Below, in pieces: positions 1 to 8,069 of a DNA stretch of 64,000 nt. The notes below the pieces were generated by a model, which saw nothing but the letters and a program-made list of their open reading frames with translations, was not told the origin of the DNA and made no database searches. The stretch is from an uncultured Prevotella sp. (lineage in GTDB: Bacteria; Bacteroidota; Bacteroidia; Bacteroidales; Bacteroidaceae). Location: the NCBI GenBank assembly GCA_900315525.1, contig OMZO01000015.1, forward strand, positions 1 to 64,000, written 5' to 3'. The stretch's first letter is position 1. Each line of letters opens with the position of its first letter. The position numbers were made by a program, and so were the translations under genes.

Positions 1-59
1 CCATCCTGAGCCTTGATACCAGCGTAGATATCTATGTCTTTAAATTGTTTACGCATCAT
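1..59 (-). CDS. mutB: Methylmalonyl-CoA mutase large subunit, N-terminal fragment
   Basis: Only the first 19 or so codons are in the window; the rest lies beyond position 1. The visible start reads MMRKQFKDIDIYAGIKAQDG, which resembles the N-terminus of Bacteroidales methylmalonyl-CoA mutase large subunits. ATG codons lie at 59 and 56 and either could be used. It starts 16 bp after the stop of the small-subunit gene on the same strand, the usual mutA-mutB arrangement. The large subunit carries the catalytic B12 site and interconverts succinyl-CoA and (R)-methylmalonyl-CoA. The call rests mostly on the neighbour. Confidence 0.75.
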   Translation of the reverse strand, partial: MMRKQFKDIDIYAGIKAQD

Positions 60-75
60 TCAATTCTCCTATTCT

Positions 76-1932
76 TTAAATACCAAGTTTCTGATTATAC
101 TCTTTGAGGGTTTCGAGGACGTTGCACTTGACGTGGATGTAGTTCTCGATGCCGGCGGCCTTGAGGTCTTCCATGCAGGCGGGAGCACCAGCCACGACGA
201 ACATGGCACGGCCGTTCAGATACTTGAAGGCGGGAATAGCATATTCCGCATACTCATCATCAGAAGAACAGATGACCACGATGTCGGCCTTGGCCTCGAG
301 GGCAGCATCAACACCCTCCTCAACAGTCTTGAAACCGAGGTTGTCGATCACCTTATAGCCGGCGCAGGCCAGGAAGTTGCAAGAGAACTGTGCACGGGCC
401 TGACGCATGGCCAGGTTACCGATGGTCAGCATGAAGGCTGTTGGCACCTTGGTTTCCTCAGTGTGGATACGCAGATCCTCGAAGTCGGCAGCGAGGCGCG
501 TGCTCTCGATGGCCTTGAAGGCTGGCTCCTCAGTGTCGGCATGGCCACAGCAGCAACCGCAGGCCTGGGCCTTCTTGCCTTCGCTCTTCTCGGTGAAGTT
601 CGGGAACTGGTTGGTACCCAGCAGGAACTCCTTGCGCTTGGCAGCGTCACCATGACGCTTCACGTTGGTCGCATTGATGTCGTCCTGAACAGTACCAGCC
701 TTGACAGCTGCGAGGAAGCCTCCCTCCTCTTCTACCTTCAGGAAGATCTTCCACGCCTCAGTGGCGAGGGCATCCGTCAGATGCTCGATGTAATATGAAC
801 CAGCAGAAGGATCGACGATACGGTCGAAATGACTCTCCTCCTTGATGAGCAACTGCTGGTTGCGGGCGATACGCTCTGAGAAGTCGGTAGCCTGCTCGTA
901 AGGCGCATCAAACGGGGTGACCACCATCGAGTGGATACCACCGAGGGCAGCACTCATGGCCTCTGTCTGAGAACGGAGCAGATTGACATAGCTGTCGAAG
1001 AGCGTCTGATTGTACTTCGACGTCGTGGCGTTCACGCACATCTTGCAAGCCTCATCGCTCTTCGGCTCATACTGCTTGACAATCTGGGCCCAGAGGAGAC
1101 GGGCGGCACGGAACTTTGCAATCTCCATGAAGTAGTTCTCGCTGACCCCCATGTTGAACTTGATGCTCTGGGCAGCGAGGTCGGCATCGACACCAGCATC
1201 GACGAGCTGCTGCAGATACTCATTACCCCAAGCGAGGGCATAACCCAACTCCTGAACGATGTAGGCACCGGCATTATTGAGCGCATCGGTGCTGACAGCG
1301 ATGCAACGGAAGTTAGGATACTCCTTCAGCACTTCAACAAGCTTCGGACCAAAGGCGAGCACAGGCGTGACATCCTTGCCCTTCATCACCATCTTCTGCA
1401 TGGGGTCCCACTCGATAGAGCCTACCACCTTCTGTTTGTCGTAACCCTTCTCAGCGAAGTAAGCCACGAGGATCTCTGCGAGCTCCACAGCATGACGGGG
1501 ACAGGTAGCGAAGTTCACCTCCACCACATCACAGAGGATCTGGTCGAGCAGCGTCTCGACAGTCTCCTTGCTGACCATCTTGCCAGGGATATGGAATCCC
1601 AGCGAGTCGATACCCTTGTTGAGGATATCGAGCGCCTTGGCATTGGCAGCCTTAGGATCTTCGCCAACCACCACGTTCTGACGAACGTACCACGCGTTAG
1701 AGTCCTTCTTGTTACCACGCACGAACGGGAACTCACCGGGGAGTGCATCGGGGGTTTTCAGATTCGCCAGGTCTTCACGGCGATAGAAGGGCTGTACATT
1801 AAAACCTTCATTGGTTCTCCATACCAGACGTTTCTGGAAGTCGGCACCTTTCAGATCAACCTGAATCTTATCAAGCCATTCCTGGGTGGTCGGCGCAGCA
1901 AACTCGGTAAAGAGTTTCTCTTTATTTGCCAT
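76..1932 (-). CDS. mutA: Methylmalonyl-CoA mutase small subunit
   Basis: This 618-residue protein has the length and layout of the non-catalytic small subunit of the heterodimeric adenosylcobalamin mutase. It has an N-terminal TIM-barrel-like half (start MANKEKLFTEFAAPTTQEWL) and a C-terminal B12-binding-like fold from about residue 500. Where the catalytic subunit has the cobalt-ligand motif DxHxxG, this protein reads DNLGF near residue 530, so the His is missing, as known for small subunits. A CGCCCGH-like cysteine cluster (QACGCCCGHADTEE) lies in the linker near residue 455. It is co-transcribed with mutB. Together they link succinyl-CoA to methylmalonyl-CoA in propionate formation, which fits the decarboxylase genes transcribed divergently next door. 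Confidence 0.95.
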   Translation of the reverse strand: MANKEKLFTEFAAPTTQEWLDKIQVDLKGADFQKRLVWRTNEGFNVQPFYRREDLANLKTPDALPGEFPFVRGNKKDSNAWYVRQNVVVGEDPKAANAKALDILNKGIDSLGFHIPGKMVSKETVETLLDQILCDVVEVNFATCPRHAVELAEILVAYFAEKGYDKQKVVGSIEWDPMQKMVMKGKDVTPVLAFGPKLVEVLKEYPNFRCIAVSTDALNNAGAYIVQELGYALAWGNEYLQQLVDAGVDADLAAQSIKFNMGVSENYFMEIAKFRAARLLWAQIVKQYEPKSDEACKMCVNATTSKYNQTLFDSYVNLLRSQTEAMSAALGGIHSMVVTPFDAPYEQATDFSERIARNQQLLIKEESHFDRIVDPSAGSYYIEHLTDALATEAWKIFLKVEEEGGFLAAVKAGTVQDDINATNVKRHGDAAKRKEFLLGTNQFPNFTEKSEGKKAQACGCCCGHADTEEPAFKAIESTRLAADFEDLRIHTEETKVPTAFMLTIGNLAMRQARAQFSCNFLACAGYKVIDNLGFKTVEEGVDAALEAKADIVVICSSDDEYAEYAIPAFKYLNGRAMFVVAGAPACMEDLKAAGIENYIHVKCNVLETLKEYNQKLGI

Positions 1933-1986
1933 AGTTCAACGATAAATTATTATATAAGTTTGTTTTAAGTTTCACTAAACAGCGGA

Positions 1987-1994
1987 CAAAGGTA
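1987..1994 (-). promoter_or_regulatory. -7 box of the mutAB promoter
   Basis: On the minus strand this reads TACCTTTG, matching the Bacteroidota -7 consensus TAnnTTTG, 55 bp upstream of mutA. No TTG sits at the ideal spacing; the nearest TTTTTG is only 13 bp upstream. The 215-bp gap 1933-2147 holds this promoter and the divergent one, and nothing else I can see. Confidence 0.6.
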
Positions 1995-2078
1995 CAAACT
2001 TTTTGCGCAAAAAGGCGCTTTGAATTGTGAAAGAAATAAAAAATCAGTTTTTATTCAAAATTAAATGCACAAAATCGC

Positions 2079-2107
2079 TTGTTGTGAGCAATTTTTAAGT
2101 AACTTTG
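2079..2107 (+). promoter_or_regulatory. Promoter of the transporter-decarboxylase operon
   Basis: A TTG at 2079-2081 and TAACTTTG at 2100-2107 are 18 bp apart, a good match to the Bacteroidota -33/-7 promoter. The -7 box ends about 40 bp before the ATG at 2148. Confidence 0.65.
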
Positions 2108-2147
2108 CAGTCGAAAATTTGAGATAGGAAAATTGTTAGTATAGATT

Positions 2148-3839
2148 ATGGATTCATTTCAATGGCTGAGAGACCTCTTTACGACTACTGACTCAGTGGC
2201 ACATATCGTGCTGCTGTATGCCATCGTAATCGCGATTGGTGTCTATTTGGGGAAAATCAAGGTGTTTGGTATTTCTCTCGGTGTGACCTTTGTCTTGTTT
2301 GCCGGTATTCTGGCCGGACACATCGGTTTTACGGCGCCCACGCCCATCCTGACGTTCATGCAGGACTTCGGTCTAATCTTGTTCGTCTTTATGATTGGTA
2401 TGCAGGTGGGACCGGGTTTCTTTGAGAGTTTCGGTACGGCAGGTATCAAGCTCAACGGCTTGGCGGCCTCAGCGATACTCCTGAATATCCTGGTGATGTT
2501 TGCCTGCTATTTCATCTTCTTCGACACCAGTGTCGTGACCAACCTGCCGATGATGGTCGGTACGCTCTATGGTGCCGTCACCAACACCCCTGGTCTTGGT
2601 GCTGCCAACGAGGCGCTGAACACGGCCTTCCCCAACGGAGCCCCCCAAATTGCCTCGGCCTATGCCTGTGCCTACCCCCTCGGTGTGCTTGGTATCATCG
2701 GTGCTACTATATTAATAAGGTATATATGTTACGTCAAGCTGGAGAAAGAGGAAGAACAGCTCATGGCCATGGAAGAAGGCAAGGCCAACAAGAAGCCCTA
2801 TAAGATGCACCTGGAGGTGACGAACAAGTATCTGGAAGGCAAGACACTGCTGCAGGTGCATGACTTCCTGAACCGCGACTTCGTCGTCTCTCGTCTGGTA
2901 CATGAAGGTGAACTGTGTATCCCTAACCGTGATACCATCTTCCACATGGGCGACCAGATGCTCATCGTGTGTGCCGAGGCCGACCAGGAAGCCATCATGG
3001 CCTTTATCGGTCCGAAGCTCGACATCGACTTCGAGCAGCAGGATCAGCCCCTCGTATCGAAGCGTATCCTGATCACGAATCCGAAGATCAACGGTAAGAC
3101 ACTGGCCTCGATGCACTTCTCGAGTGTGCACGGCGTGAACGTCACCCGACTGACGCGTCACGGTATGGATCTCTTCGCCTCAGCCTCTCTGCCGCTGCAG
3201 GTGGGTGACAAGATCATGGTGGTGGGTCCTGAGGACGCTGTCGATCGCGTGGCCAACCAGATGGGTAACTCCATCCGCCGTCTGAACGCTCCGAATATCG
3301 CTACGATCTTCGTGGGTATCATCCTCGGCCTGATCTTCGGTTCACTGCCATTTGCCATCCCCGGCATGCCAGTGCCCGTGAAACTCGGTCTGGCAGGTGG
3401 TCCGCTGATTATCGCCATCCTAATAGGCCGCTACGGCTATAAGATCCACCTCGTGACCTATACGACGACCTCGGCCAACATGATGCTGCGCGAGATCGGA
3501 CTGGTGCTCTTCCTGGCATCGGTGGGTATCAAGGCTGGTGCGAACTTCTTCGAGACGGTCGTCGAAGGTGACGGACTGCTCTACGTGCTGACCGGTTTCC
3601 TGATCACCATCATCCCCATCCTCATCGTTGGACCGATTGCCCGTCTGAAGTTCAAGTTCAACTACTTCACGATTGCAGGTATGATTGCCGGTACCTATAC
3701 CGATCCCCCTGCCCTGGCCTACGCTAACAGCATCTGCTCGAAAGAGGCACCTGCCATCGGCTACTCGACGGTGTACCCGCTGTCGATGTTCCTGCGTATC
3801 TTCACCGCACAGATCATCGTACTCTTCTTCTGTGGATAA
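2148..3839 (+). CDS. AspT/YidE/YbjL-family membrane transporter with two RCK_C domains
   Basis: The 563-residue protein has two blocks of hydrophobic helices (about residues 15-190 and 385-560) flanking a soluble centre with two TrkA-C/RCK_C-like repeats (about 210-290 and 300-375). This is the AspT/YidE duplication architecture. Family members include the aspartate:alanine exchanger AspT of Tetragenococcus. The repeated GTxxGxxTNTPGL-like motif is present ([16 protein letters not shown] near residue 145), and a second half-motif [14 protein letters not shown] lies near residue 525. It is the first gene of an operon with three decarboxylase subunits, 32 bp before the next gene. A role in carboxylate exchange (for example succinate or another decarboxylation substrate) is my inference; substrate is not visible in the sequence. 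Confidence 0.88.
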   Translation: MDSFQWLRDLFTTTDSVAHIVLLYAIVIAIGVYLGKIKVFGISLGVTFVLFAGILAGHIGFTAPTPILTFMQDFGLILFVFMIGMQVGPGFFESFGTAGIKLNGLAASAILLNILVMFACYFIFFDTSVVTNLPMMVGTLYGAVTNTPGLGAANEALNTAFPNGAPQIASAYACAYPLGVLGIIGATILIRYICYVKLEKEEEQLMAMEEGKANKKPYKMHLEVTNKYLEGKTLLQVHDFLNRDFVVSRLVHEGELCIPNRDTIFHMGDQMLIVCAEADQEAIMAFIGPKLDIDFEQQDQPLVSKRILITNPKINGKTLASMHFSSVHGVNVTRLTRHGMDLFASASLPLQVGDKIMVVGPEDAVDRVANQMGNSIRRLNAPNIATIFVGIILGLIFGSLPFAIPGMPVPVKLGLAGGPLIIAILIGRYGYKIHLVTYTTTSANMMLREIGLVLFLASVGIKAGANFFETVVEGDGLLYVLTGFLITIIPILIVGPIARLKFKFNYFTIAGMIAGTYTDPPALAYANSICSKEAPAIGYSTVYPLSMFLRIFTAQIIVLFFCG

Positions 3840-3871
3840 AATAAAACTATATAATAATAACAACTAAAAAA

Positions 3872-4894
3872 ATGACTCCATTCAGATTACTGCTCAGCGG
3901 CCTGCTGTTGACAAGCGCCATGACGATGTCCGGACAAGGTGCCAGGAACATCCGCATCAATGAGGTGCTGACCAACAACACCGCCAGCATCGTGGATGAA
4001 TACGGCAACCGTGAGGCATGGATAGAGCTGGAGAACACCTCGTTCACCACCTACAACATCCGTGGCATGTACTTCACGACAGACCCAAGCGTCCTTGACC
4101 CCAAGATGAGTGTTCCTGAGCGCATCAAGCGCATGAGCGTCATCCCCAATGGTGACCCGCGCACACAGATCGGCGGCAGACAGCACCTGGTATTCTTCGG
4201 CAACTCCAATCCTGCACAGGGAAAGTTGCACCTCTCACTGGCTATCCCTATGTCTGAACCCGTATGGATCGGCTTCTATAATGGTAATGCCGTCGAACTG
4301 ATTGACTCTGTCACCGTTCCGGCACTGGCTGCTGACCAGAGCTATGCACGTCATGGCAACCAATGGTCTGTGAAGTCGGCAGAGAACGTGACACCCGGCA
4401 TCGAGAACTTCATCAAGACCGACGAGACCAAAGACGCCAAACTGAAGCGTGAGGATCCACATGGCTTCGGCATCACCCTGCTCGCCATGGGCATCGTGTT
4501 CTTCTGTCTGGCCGTGCTCTTCGTGTTCTTCTGGCTCTTCGGACTTCTGATGCGCCATCTCGACACCGCGAAGAAGGTGGTCAACGCCCAGCCTATCAAA
4601 CCCATCACGAAGACGGTGGAGGTGACCCACGACATCGCCCATGTCACGGGTAACATCCTGCAGGACGGTCTGAAGACGAAGGGTATCGACAAGGAGGTCT
4701 ATATCGCCGTTATCTCGATGGCCCTCAAGCAGTATCAGGACGACGTGCACGACGTGGAGAGTGGTATCATCACCATCAAGAGCCGCCAGACTGGCTGGAG
4801 CGATGAGTATAGTCAGATGACGCACTTCCACGACCCGTTGCAGCCACAGATTCCGCAAGGTCCGAAAATCCCCACGACACCAGAATTGAAATAA
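3872..4894 (+). CDS. OadG-like decarboxylase gamma subunit fused to a lamin-tail domain
   Basis: The 340-residue protein has a signal peptide (MTPFRLLLSGLLLTSAMTMS), then a lamin-tail/LTD-like domain at about residues 24-180 (IRINEVLTNN, REAWIELENTS, GRQHLVFFGN, PGIENF). A single membrane helix follows near 197-225 (GITLLAMGIVFFCLAVLFVF), then a cytoplasmic tail. The helix and tail match the small OadG/MmdD-type gamma or delta subunit that anchors sodium-pumping decarboxylases. The LTD part would sit outside the inner membrane. Its downstream neighbours are the biotin carrier (13 bp) and the beta subunit. OadG alone is usually about 80-130 residues, so the periplasmic domain accounts for the extra length; its function is unknown to me. 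Confidence 0.8.
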   Translation: MTPFRLLLSGLLLTSAMTMSGQGARNIRINEVLTNNTASIVDEYGNREAWIELENTSFTTYNIRGMYFTTDPSVLDPKMSVPERIKRMSVIPNGDPRTQIGGRQHLVFFGNSNPAQGKLHLSLAIPMSEPVWIGFYNGNAVELIDSVTVPALAADQSYARHGNQWSVKSAENVTPGIENFIKTDETKDAKLKREDPHGFGITLLAMGIVFFCLAVLFVFFWLFGLLMRHLDTAKKVVNAQPIKPITKTVEVTHDIAHVTGNILQDGLKTKGIDKEVYIAVISMALKQYQDDVHDVESGIITIKSRQTGWSDEYSQMTHFHDPLQPQIPQGPKIPTTPELK

Positions 4895-4907
4895 AAACAT
4901 CAAGGAC

Positions 4908-5360
4908 ATGAATAAATATCAATACAAAGTACAAGGCGTCGATTACGACGTAGAGATAGAAGAAGTAGAGGGCAATGTGGCCAAGGTCAATGTCAACGGC
5001 ATCCGTTTCGACGTAGAAATGAAGCAGCCCATCAACCCGACCAGTACGCTGAAGAAGGTACGTGTAGAGGCCCCGAAGCCCGTGGCACGTCCTGCAGTAG
5101 AAGCAGCCCCCGTGGCAGCCGCTGCCCCTGCAGCCCCCGCAGGCGCAGGCTCCCCCATCAAGGCACCGCTGCCTGGTACGGTGACCGAGGTGAAGGTGAA
5201 CGTCGGTGATACCGTCAAACAGGGTGACGTGGTACTTGTACTCGAGGCTATGAAGATGCAGAATAATATTGAATCAGAGTACGACGGAACCGTGACGAGC
5301 ATCACCGTCAAACAGGGTGAGACGGTCATGGAAGGCTCTGTTCTGCTGACAATAGGTTAA
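4908..5360 (+). CDS. Biotin carboxyl carrier subunit of a decarboxylase
   Basis: The 150-residue protein ends in a biotinyl/lipoyl domain (about residues 80-150) with the biotinylation motif EAMKMQ; the target lysine is K116. An Ala/Pro-rich flexible linker (residues about 55-78) precedes it, as in methylmalonyl-CoA and oxaloacetate decarboxylases. It carries CO2 from the carboxyltransferase to the beta subunit. It lies between the gamma-like and beta subunit genes, with 13 and 20 bp gaps. Confidence 0.93.
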   Translation: MNKYQYKVQGVDYDVEIEEVEGNVAKVNVNGIRFDVEMKQPINPTSTLKKVRVEAPKPVARPAVEAAPVAAAAPAAPAGAGSPIKAPLPGTVTEVKVNVGDTVKQGDVVLVLEAMKMQNNIESEYDGTVTSITVKQGETVMEGSVLLTIG

Positions 5361-5380
5361 GGTAAAAGTGAATAGTTTAT

Positions 5381-6538
5381 ATGGATTTAGGACAATTCAT
5401 CATACAGAATTTCAATGAGTTCCTGACCTACACGGCATTTGCCAATGCCACCGTGGGCAACCTCATTATGATAGCAGTGGGTGCCTTCTTCATCTGGCTG
5501 GCCATCAAGAAGGACTTTGAGCCCCTGCTGCTCGTTCCCATCGGCCTGGGTATCATCCTGGGCAATATCCCCTTCCGTGCTGACGCTGGTCTGGAGATCG
5601 GTCTCTATGAGGACAACTCCGTGCTGAATATCTTCTATCAGGGTGTGCGCCAAGGCTGGTACCCGCCACTGATCTTCCTCGGCATCGGTGCCATGACAGA
5701 CTTCACTGCCCTGCTGGCAAACCCGAAGCTCATGCTCATCGGCGCTGCCGCACAGTTTGGCATCTTCGGCGCCTACATGGTTGCACTGGCCATGGGCTTT
5801 GAGCCCTCACAGGCTGCAGGTATCGCCATCATCGGCGGCGCCGACGGTCCTACCGCCATCTTCCTGTCGTCGAAGCTCTCCCCCAACCTGATGGGTGCCA
5901 TCGCCGTGTGTGCCTATTCCTACATGGCCCTCGTGCCAGTAATCCAGCCGTTTATCATGCGTCTGCTCACCACCAAGAAGGAGCGCGTGATCAAGATGAA
6001 GCCCGGACGTGAGGTCTCACAGACGGAGCGCATCCTCTTCCCCATCATCGGACTGTTGCTCACGACGTTCATCGTACCTTCTGGTCTGCCATTGCTCGGT
6101 ATGCTGTTCTTCGGTAACCTTCTGAAGGAGAGTGGTAAGACCACCCGTCTGGCCAAGACGGCCGGTGCTGCCCTGAACGATATCGTGGTGATGTTGCTGG
6201 GTCTGACGGTGGGCTGTTCGACACAGGCCTCGGAGTTCCTGACCTTCAACACCATCAAGATCTTCGCCCTCGGTGCGATGGCCTTCATGATTGCGACGGC
6301 CTCAGGTGTCTGCTTCGTGAAGCTCATGAACCTCTTCCTGCCAGAAGGTAAGAAACTGAACCCGCTGATCGGTAATGCCGGTGTGAGTGCTGTACCGATG
6401 GCAGCCCGTATCTCCAACAACCTCGGACTGGAGTATGACCGTCACAACTTCCTGCTCATGCACGCCATGGGTCCGAATGTCGCCGGTGTCATCGGTTCGG
6501 CCGTTGCCGCTGGTGCTTTACTCGGATTTTTATCATAA
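5381..6538 (+). CDS. Sodium-translocating decarboxylase beta subunit (OadB/MmdB family)
   Basis: The 385-residue integral membrane protein matches the beta subunit that decarboxylates carboxybiotin and pumps Na+. The key motif GGADGPTAIFLSS is present, with the conserved aspartate at D155. About ten hydrophobic segments are visible and the C-terminal NAGVSAVPMAARI block is conserved. It is the last gene of the operon and is followed directly by a strong terminator. No carboxyltransferase (alpha) subunit is encoded here, so it must lie elsewhere. Adjacent mutAB makes methylmalonyl-CoA the more likely substrate than oxaloacetate; that is inference. Confidence 0.93.
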   Translation: MDLGQFIIQNFNEFLTYTAFANATVGNLIMIAVGAFFIWLAIKKDFEPLLLVPIGLGIILGNIPFRADAGLEIGLYEDNSVLNIFYQGVRQGWYPPLIFLGIGAMTDFTALLANPKLMLIGAAAQFGIFGAYMVALAMGFEPSQAAGIAIIGGADGPTAIFLSSKLSPNLMGAIAVCAYSYMALVPVIQPFIMRLLTTKKERVIKMKPGREVSQTERILFPIIGLLLTTFIVPSGLPLLGMLFFGNLLKESGKTTRLAKTAGAALNDIVVMLLGLTVGCSTQASEFLTFNTIKIFALGAMAFMIATASGVCFVKLMNLFLPEGKKLNPLIGNAGVSAVPMAARISNNLGLEYDRHNFLLMHAMGPNVAGVIGSAVAAGALLGFLS

Positions 6539-6554
6539 ATCCAACATATCGTGT

Positions 6555-6593
6555 AAAAAAATCCCGTTTTATTTGTCGAAACGGGATTTTTTT
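6555..6593 (+). terminator. Rho-independent terminator of the decarboxylase operon
   Basis: A 15-bp perfect stem (6555-6569 with 6579-6593, core ATCCCGTTT/AAACGGGAT) closes a 9-nt loop and ends in seven T residues. Because the stem also starts with an A run it could act in both directions. Confidence 0.9.
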
Positions 6594-6603
6594 ACTAATT
6601 TTG
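6572..6603 (+). promoter_or_regulatory. Promoter of the partner-switch operon, overlapping the terminator
   Basis: TTTG at 6572-6575 and TAATTTTG at 6596-6603 are spaced by 20 bp, a full Bacteroidota promoter. The -33 box lies in the loop of the preceding terminator. It also shows that the anti-sigma gene cannot start at the upstream in-frame TTG at 6601, which is inside the -7 box. Confidence 0.7.
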
Positions 6604-6642
6604 CCCACAAAACAGAGTATTTCAATACAGACAGAACCATTC

Positions 6643-7089
6643 ATGTCACAAGAATCGACTATCAAACAGCACGGTGAGAGCCTACAACGTAGTATCACGC
6701 TCCCCAATGATATCTCGACTATTTCACAGTTGAGCGAATTTGTCGAGACTGTCTGTGAAGAGAAGGGACTGGACATGGCCTTGACGATGAACCTGAACCT
6801 CGCCTTAGAGGAAGCAGTGGTCAACGTGATGAGTTATGCCTACCCCGACAGTCAGGGTGATGTCAAGGTGGACATCATGATTGACGACCAGAAAGTCGTC
6901 AGCACACTCACAGACTCCGGCATCCCCTTCGATCCGACGCAGAAAGGCGACGTCGACACGACACTCCCTGCCGAAGAGCGCCCCATCGGCGGACTGGGCA
7001 TCCATCTGGTGAAACAGATCATGGATAAGGTCAGCTACCAGTATGTTGGCAACCAGAATATACTGACTCTGGAAAAGAACATTAAATAA
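6643..7089 (+). CDS. Anti-sigma regulatory factor, RsbW-type serine kinase
   Basis: From the ATG at 6643 this is a 148-residue GHKL/HATPase protein. It has the N box (NLNLALEEAVVNVMSYAYP), the DSGIPFDP G1 motif and the GGLGIHLVKQIMD G2 motif, as in RsbW/SpoIIAB kinases. These phosphorylate an STAS anti-sigma antagonist and bind a target regulator. The next gene (24 bp downstream) encodes such an STAS protein. A longer reading from TTG 6601 is excluded by the promoter position. Confidence 0.9.
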   Translation: MSQESTIKQHGESLQRSITLPNDISTISQLSEFVETVCEEKGLDMALTMNLNLALEEAVVNVMSYAYPDSQGDVKVDIMIDDQKVVSTLTDSGIPFDPTQKGDVDTTLPAEERPIGGLGIHLVKQIMDKVSYQYVGNQNILTLEKNIK

Positions 7090-7113
7090 TTCAAAAAATA
7101 AAACAAAGACATT

Positions 7114-7422
7114 ATGACTATCGAAATCAAAGAACAGGATGGCGGTATGAGAGCCACTTTTGATGGACGTCTTGACACCCCAGCAGCCGTCAAGGCTCAG
7201 CAGGAGATTAATCCGCTACTTGAAAATGCCGACAAGGAGATTATCCTCGACTGCACGAAACTTGAATACATCAGTAGTTCCGGACTTCGTCTGTTCCTGA
7301 CCCTCCGCAAGGAGGCATCTGCCAAGGGAGGCAAGGTCATCATTGAGAACATCAATGATGAAATCCGTAAGGTCTTCATGATGACAGGTTTCTTCAATCT
7401 GTTTGAAATCAGAAATGCATAA
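7114..7422 (+). CDS. STAS-domain anti-sigma factor antagonist
   Basis: The 102-residue protein is a single STAS domain of the SpoIIAA/RsbV type. The phosphorylatable serine region reads CTKLEYISSSGLRLFL (serines near residues 56-58). It would be the substrate of the preceding kinase. Its stop overlaps the start of the following LuxR regulator by 8 bp, so the three genes are one translationally coupled switch. Confidence 0.92.
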   Translation: MTIEIKEQDGGMRATFDGRLDTPAAVKAQQEINPLLENADKEIILDCTKLEYISSSGLRLFLTLRKEASAKGGKVIIENINDEIRKVFMMTGFFNLFEIRNA

Positions 7423-8020
7423 TAGCGGTCAAGGCCGACCCAAGATTGCAATTATTGATCCCAACACGCTTTCCGTGTTGGGATTAAAGCACATTCTCCA
7501 GAACGTCATCCCCATCATGACGGTGGACAGCTATGGCTCGTTTGCTGAGTTTATGGCTAACAAGCCAGAGGACTATTTCCACTATTTCACGGCTATGAAC
7601 ATCGTGCTGGAGAACAAAACCTTCTTTGATGCGCACAAGCGTAAGACCATCGTCCTAACCCTGTCGCTCGACCCTATGTCACAACTGGCAGACTTCCACT
7701 GTCTCTGTATCAATATGCCCGAAAAGGAGCTGGTGCGCGCTATCCTGATGCTCCAGCAACACGCCCACGGGCATGGGGAGCACATGCCACCCATGCCGGA
7801 GATCCTGAAGCGGAAGATACTCAGTGACCGGGAAATTGAGGTGATGTCGCTCATCGTGCAAGGCCTCATCAACAAGGAAATCGCCGATAAGCTGAACATC
7901 GGACTGGCGACGGTTATCACACACCGCAAGAATATCATGGACAAGCTCGGCATGAAGAGCGTCAGTGCCTTGACCATCTACGCCGTCATGCACGGCTATG
8001 TCGATATCAATAAAATATAA
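7415..8020 (+). CDS. LuxR-type regulator with a degenerate receiver domain
   Basis: Starting at ATG 7415, the 201-residue protein has a receiver-like N-terminal half (KIAIIDPNTLSVLGLKHIL) and a C-terminal LuxR/FixJ helix-turn-helix (LSDREIEVMSLIVQGLINKE, then ATVITHRKNIMDKLG). At the position where response regulators carry the phospho-acceptor aspartate the sequence reads YFTAMNIVLEN, with no Asp, so phosphorylation is unlikely. Its HTH closely resembles that of the convergent hemerythrin-LuxR protein. It may be the output of the kinase/STAS pair in place of a sigma factor (inference). Confidence 0.88.
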   Translation: MHNSGQGRPKIAIIDPNTLSVLGLKHILQNVIPIMTVDSYGSFAEFMANKPEDYFHYFTAMNIVLENKTFFDAHKRKTIVLTLSLDPMSQLADFHCLCINMPEKELVRAILMLQQHAHGHGEHMPPMPEILKRKILSDREIEVMSLIVQGLINKEIADKLNIGLATVITHRKNIMDKLGMKSVSALTIYAVMHGYVDINKI

Positions 8021-8053
8021 TAAGGTGGACAACGATGATGTCCACCTTATTAT
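8017..8053. terminator. Bidirectional terminator between converging regulator genes
   Basis: An inverted repeat (8017-8030 with 8040-8053, core AAGGTGGAC/GTCCACCTT, 9-nt loop) has A-rich and T-rich flanks. It serves both the LuxR gene ending at 8020 and the convergent gene ending at 8070. Confidence 0.8.
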
Positions 8054-8069
8054 ATTATATACATATATA

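Noticed and set aside
34-1968. Long open frames on the plus strand opposite mutA (254 and 345 codons)
   Set aside because: They are mirror frames of the strongly recognisable mutA gene; their translations show no known motif and no promoter or start signal.
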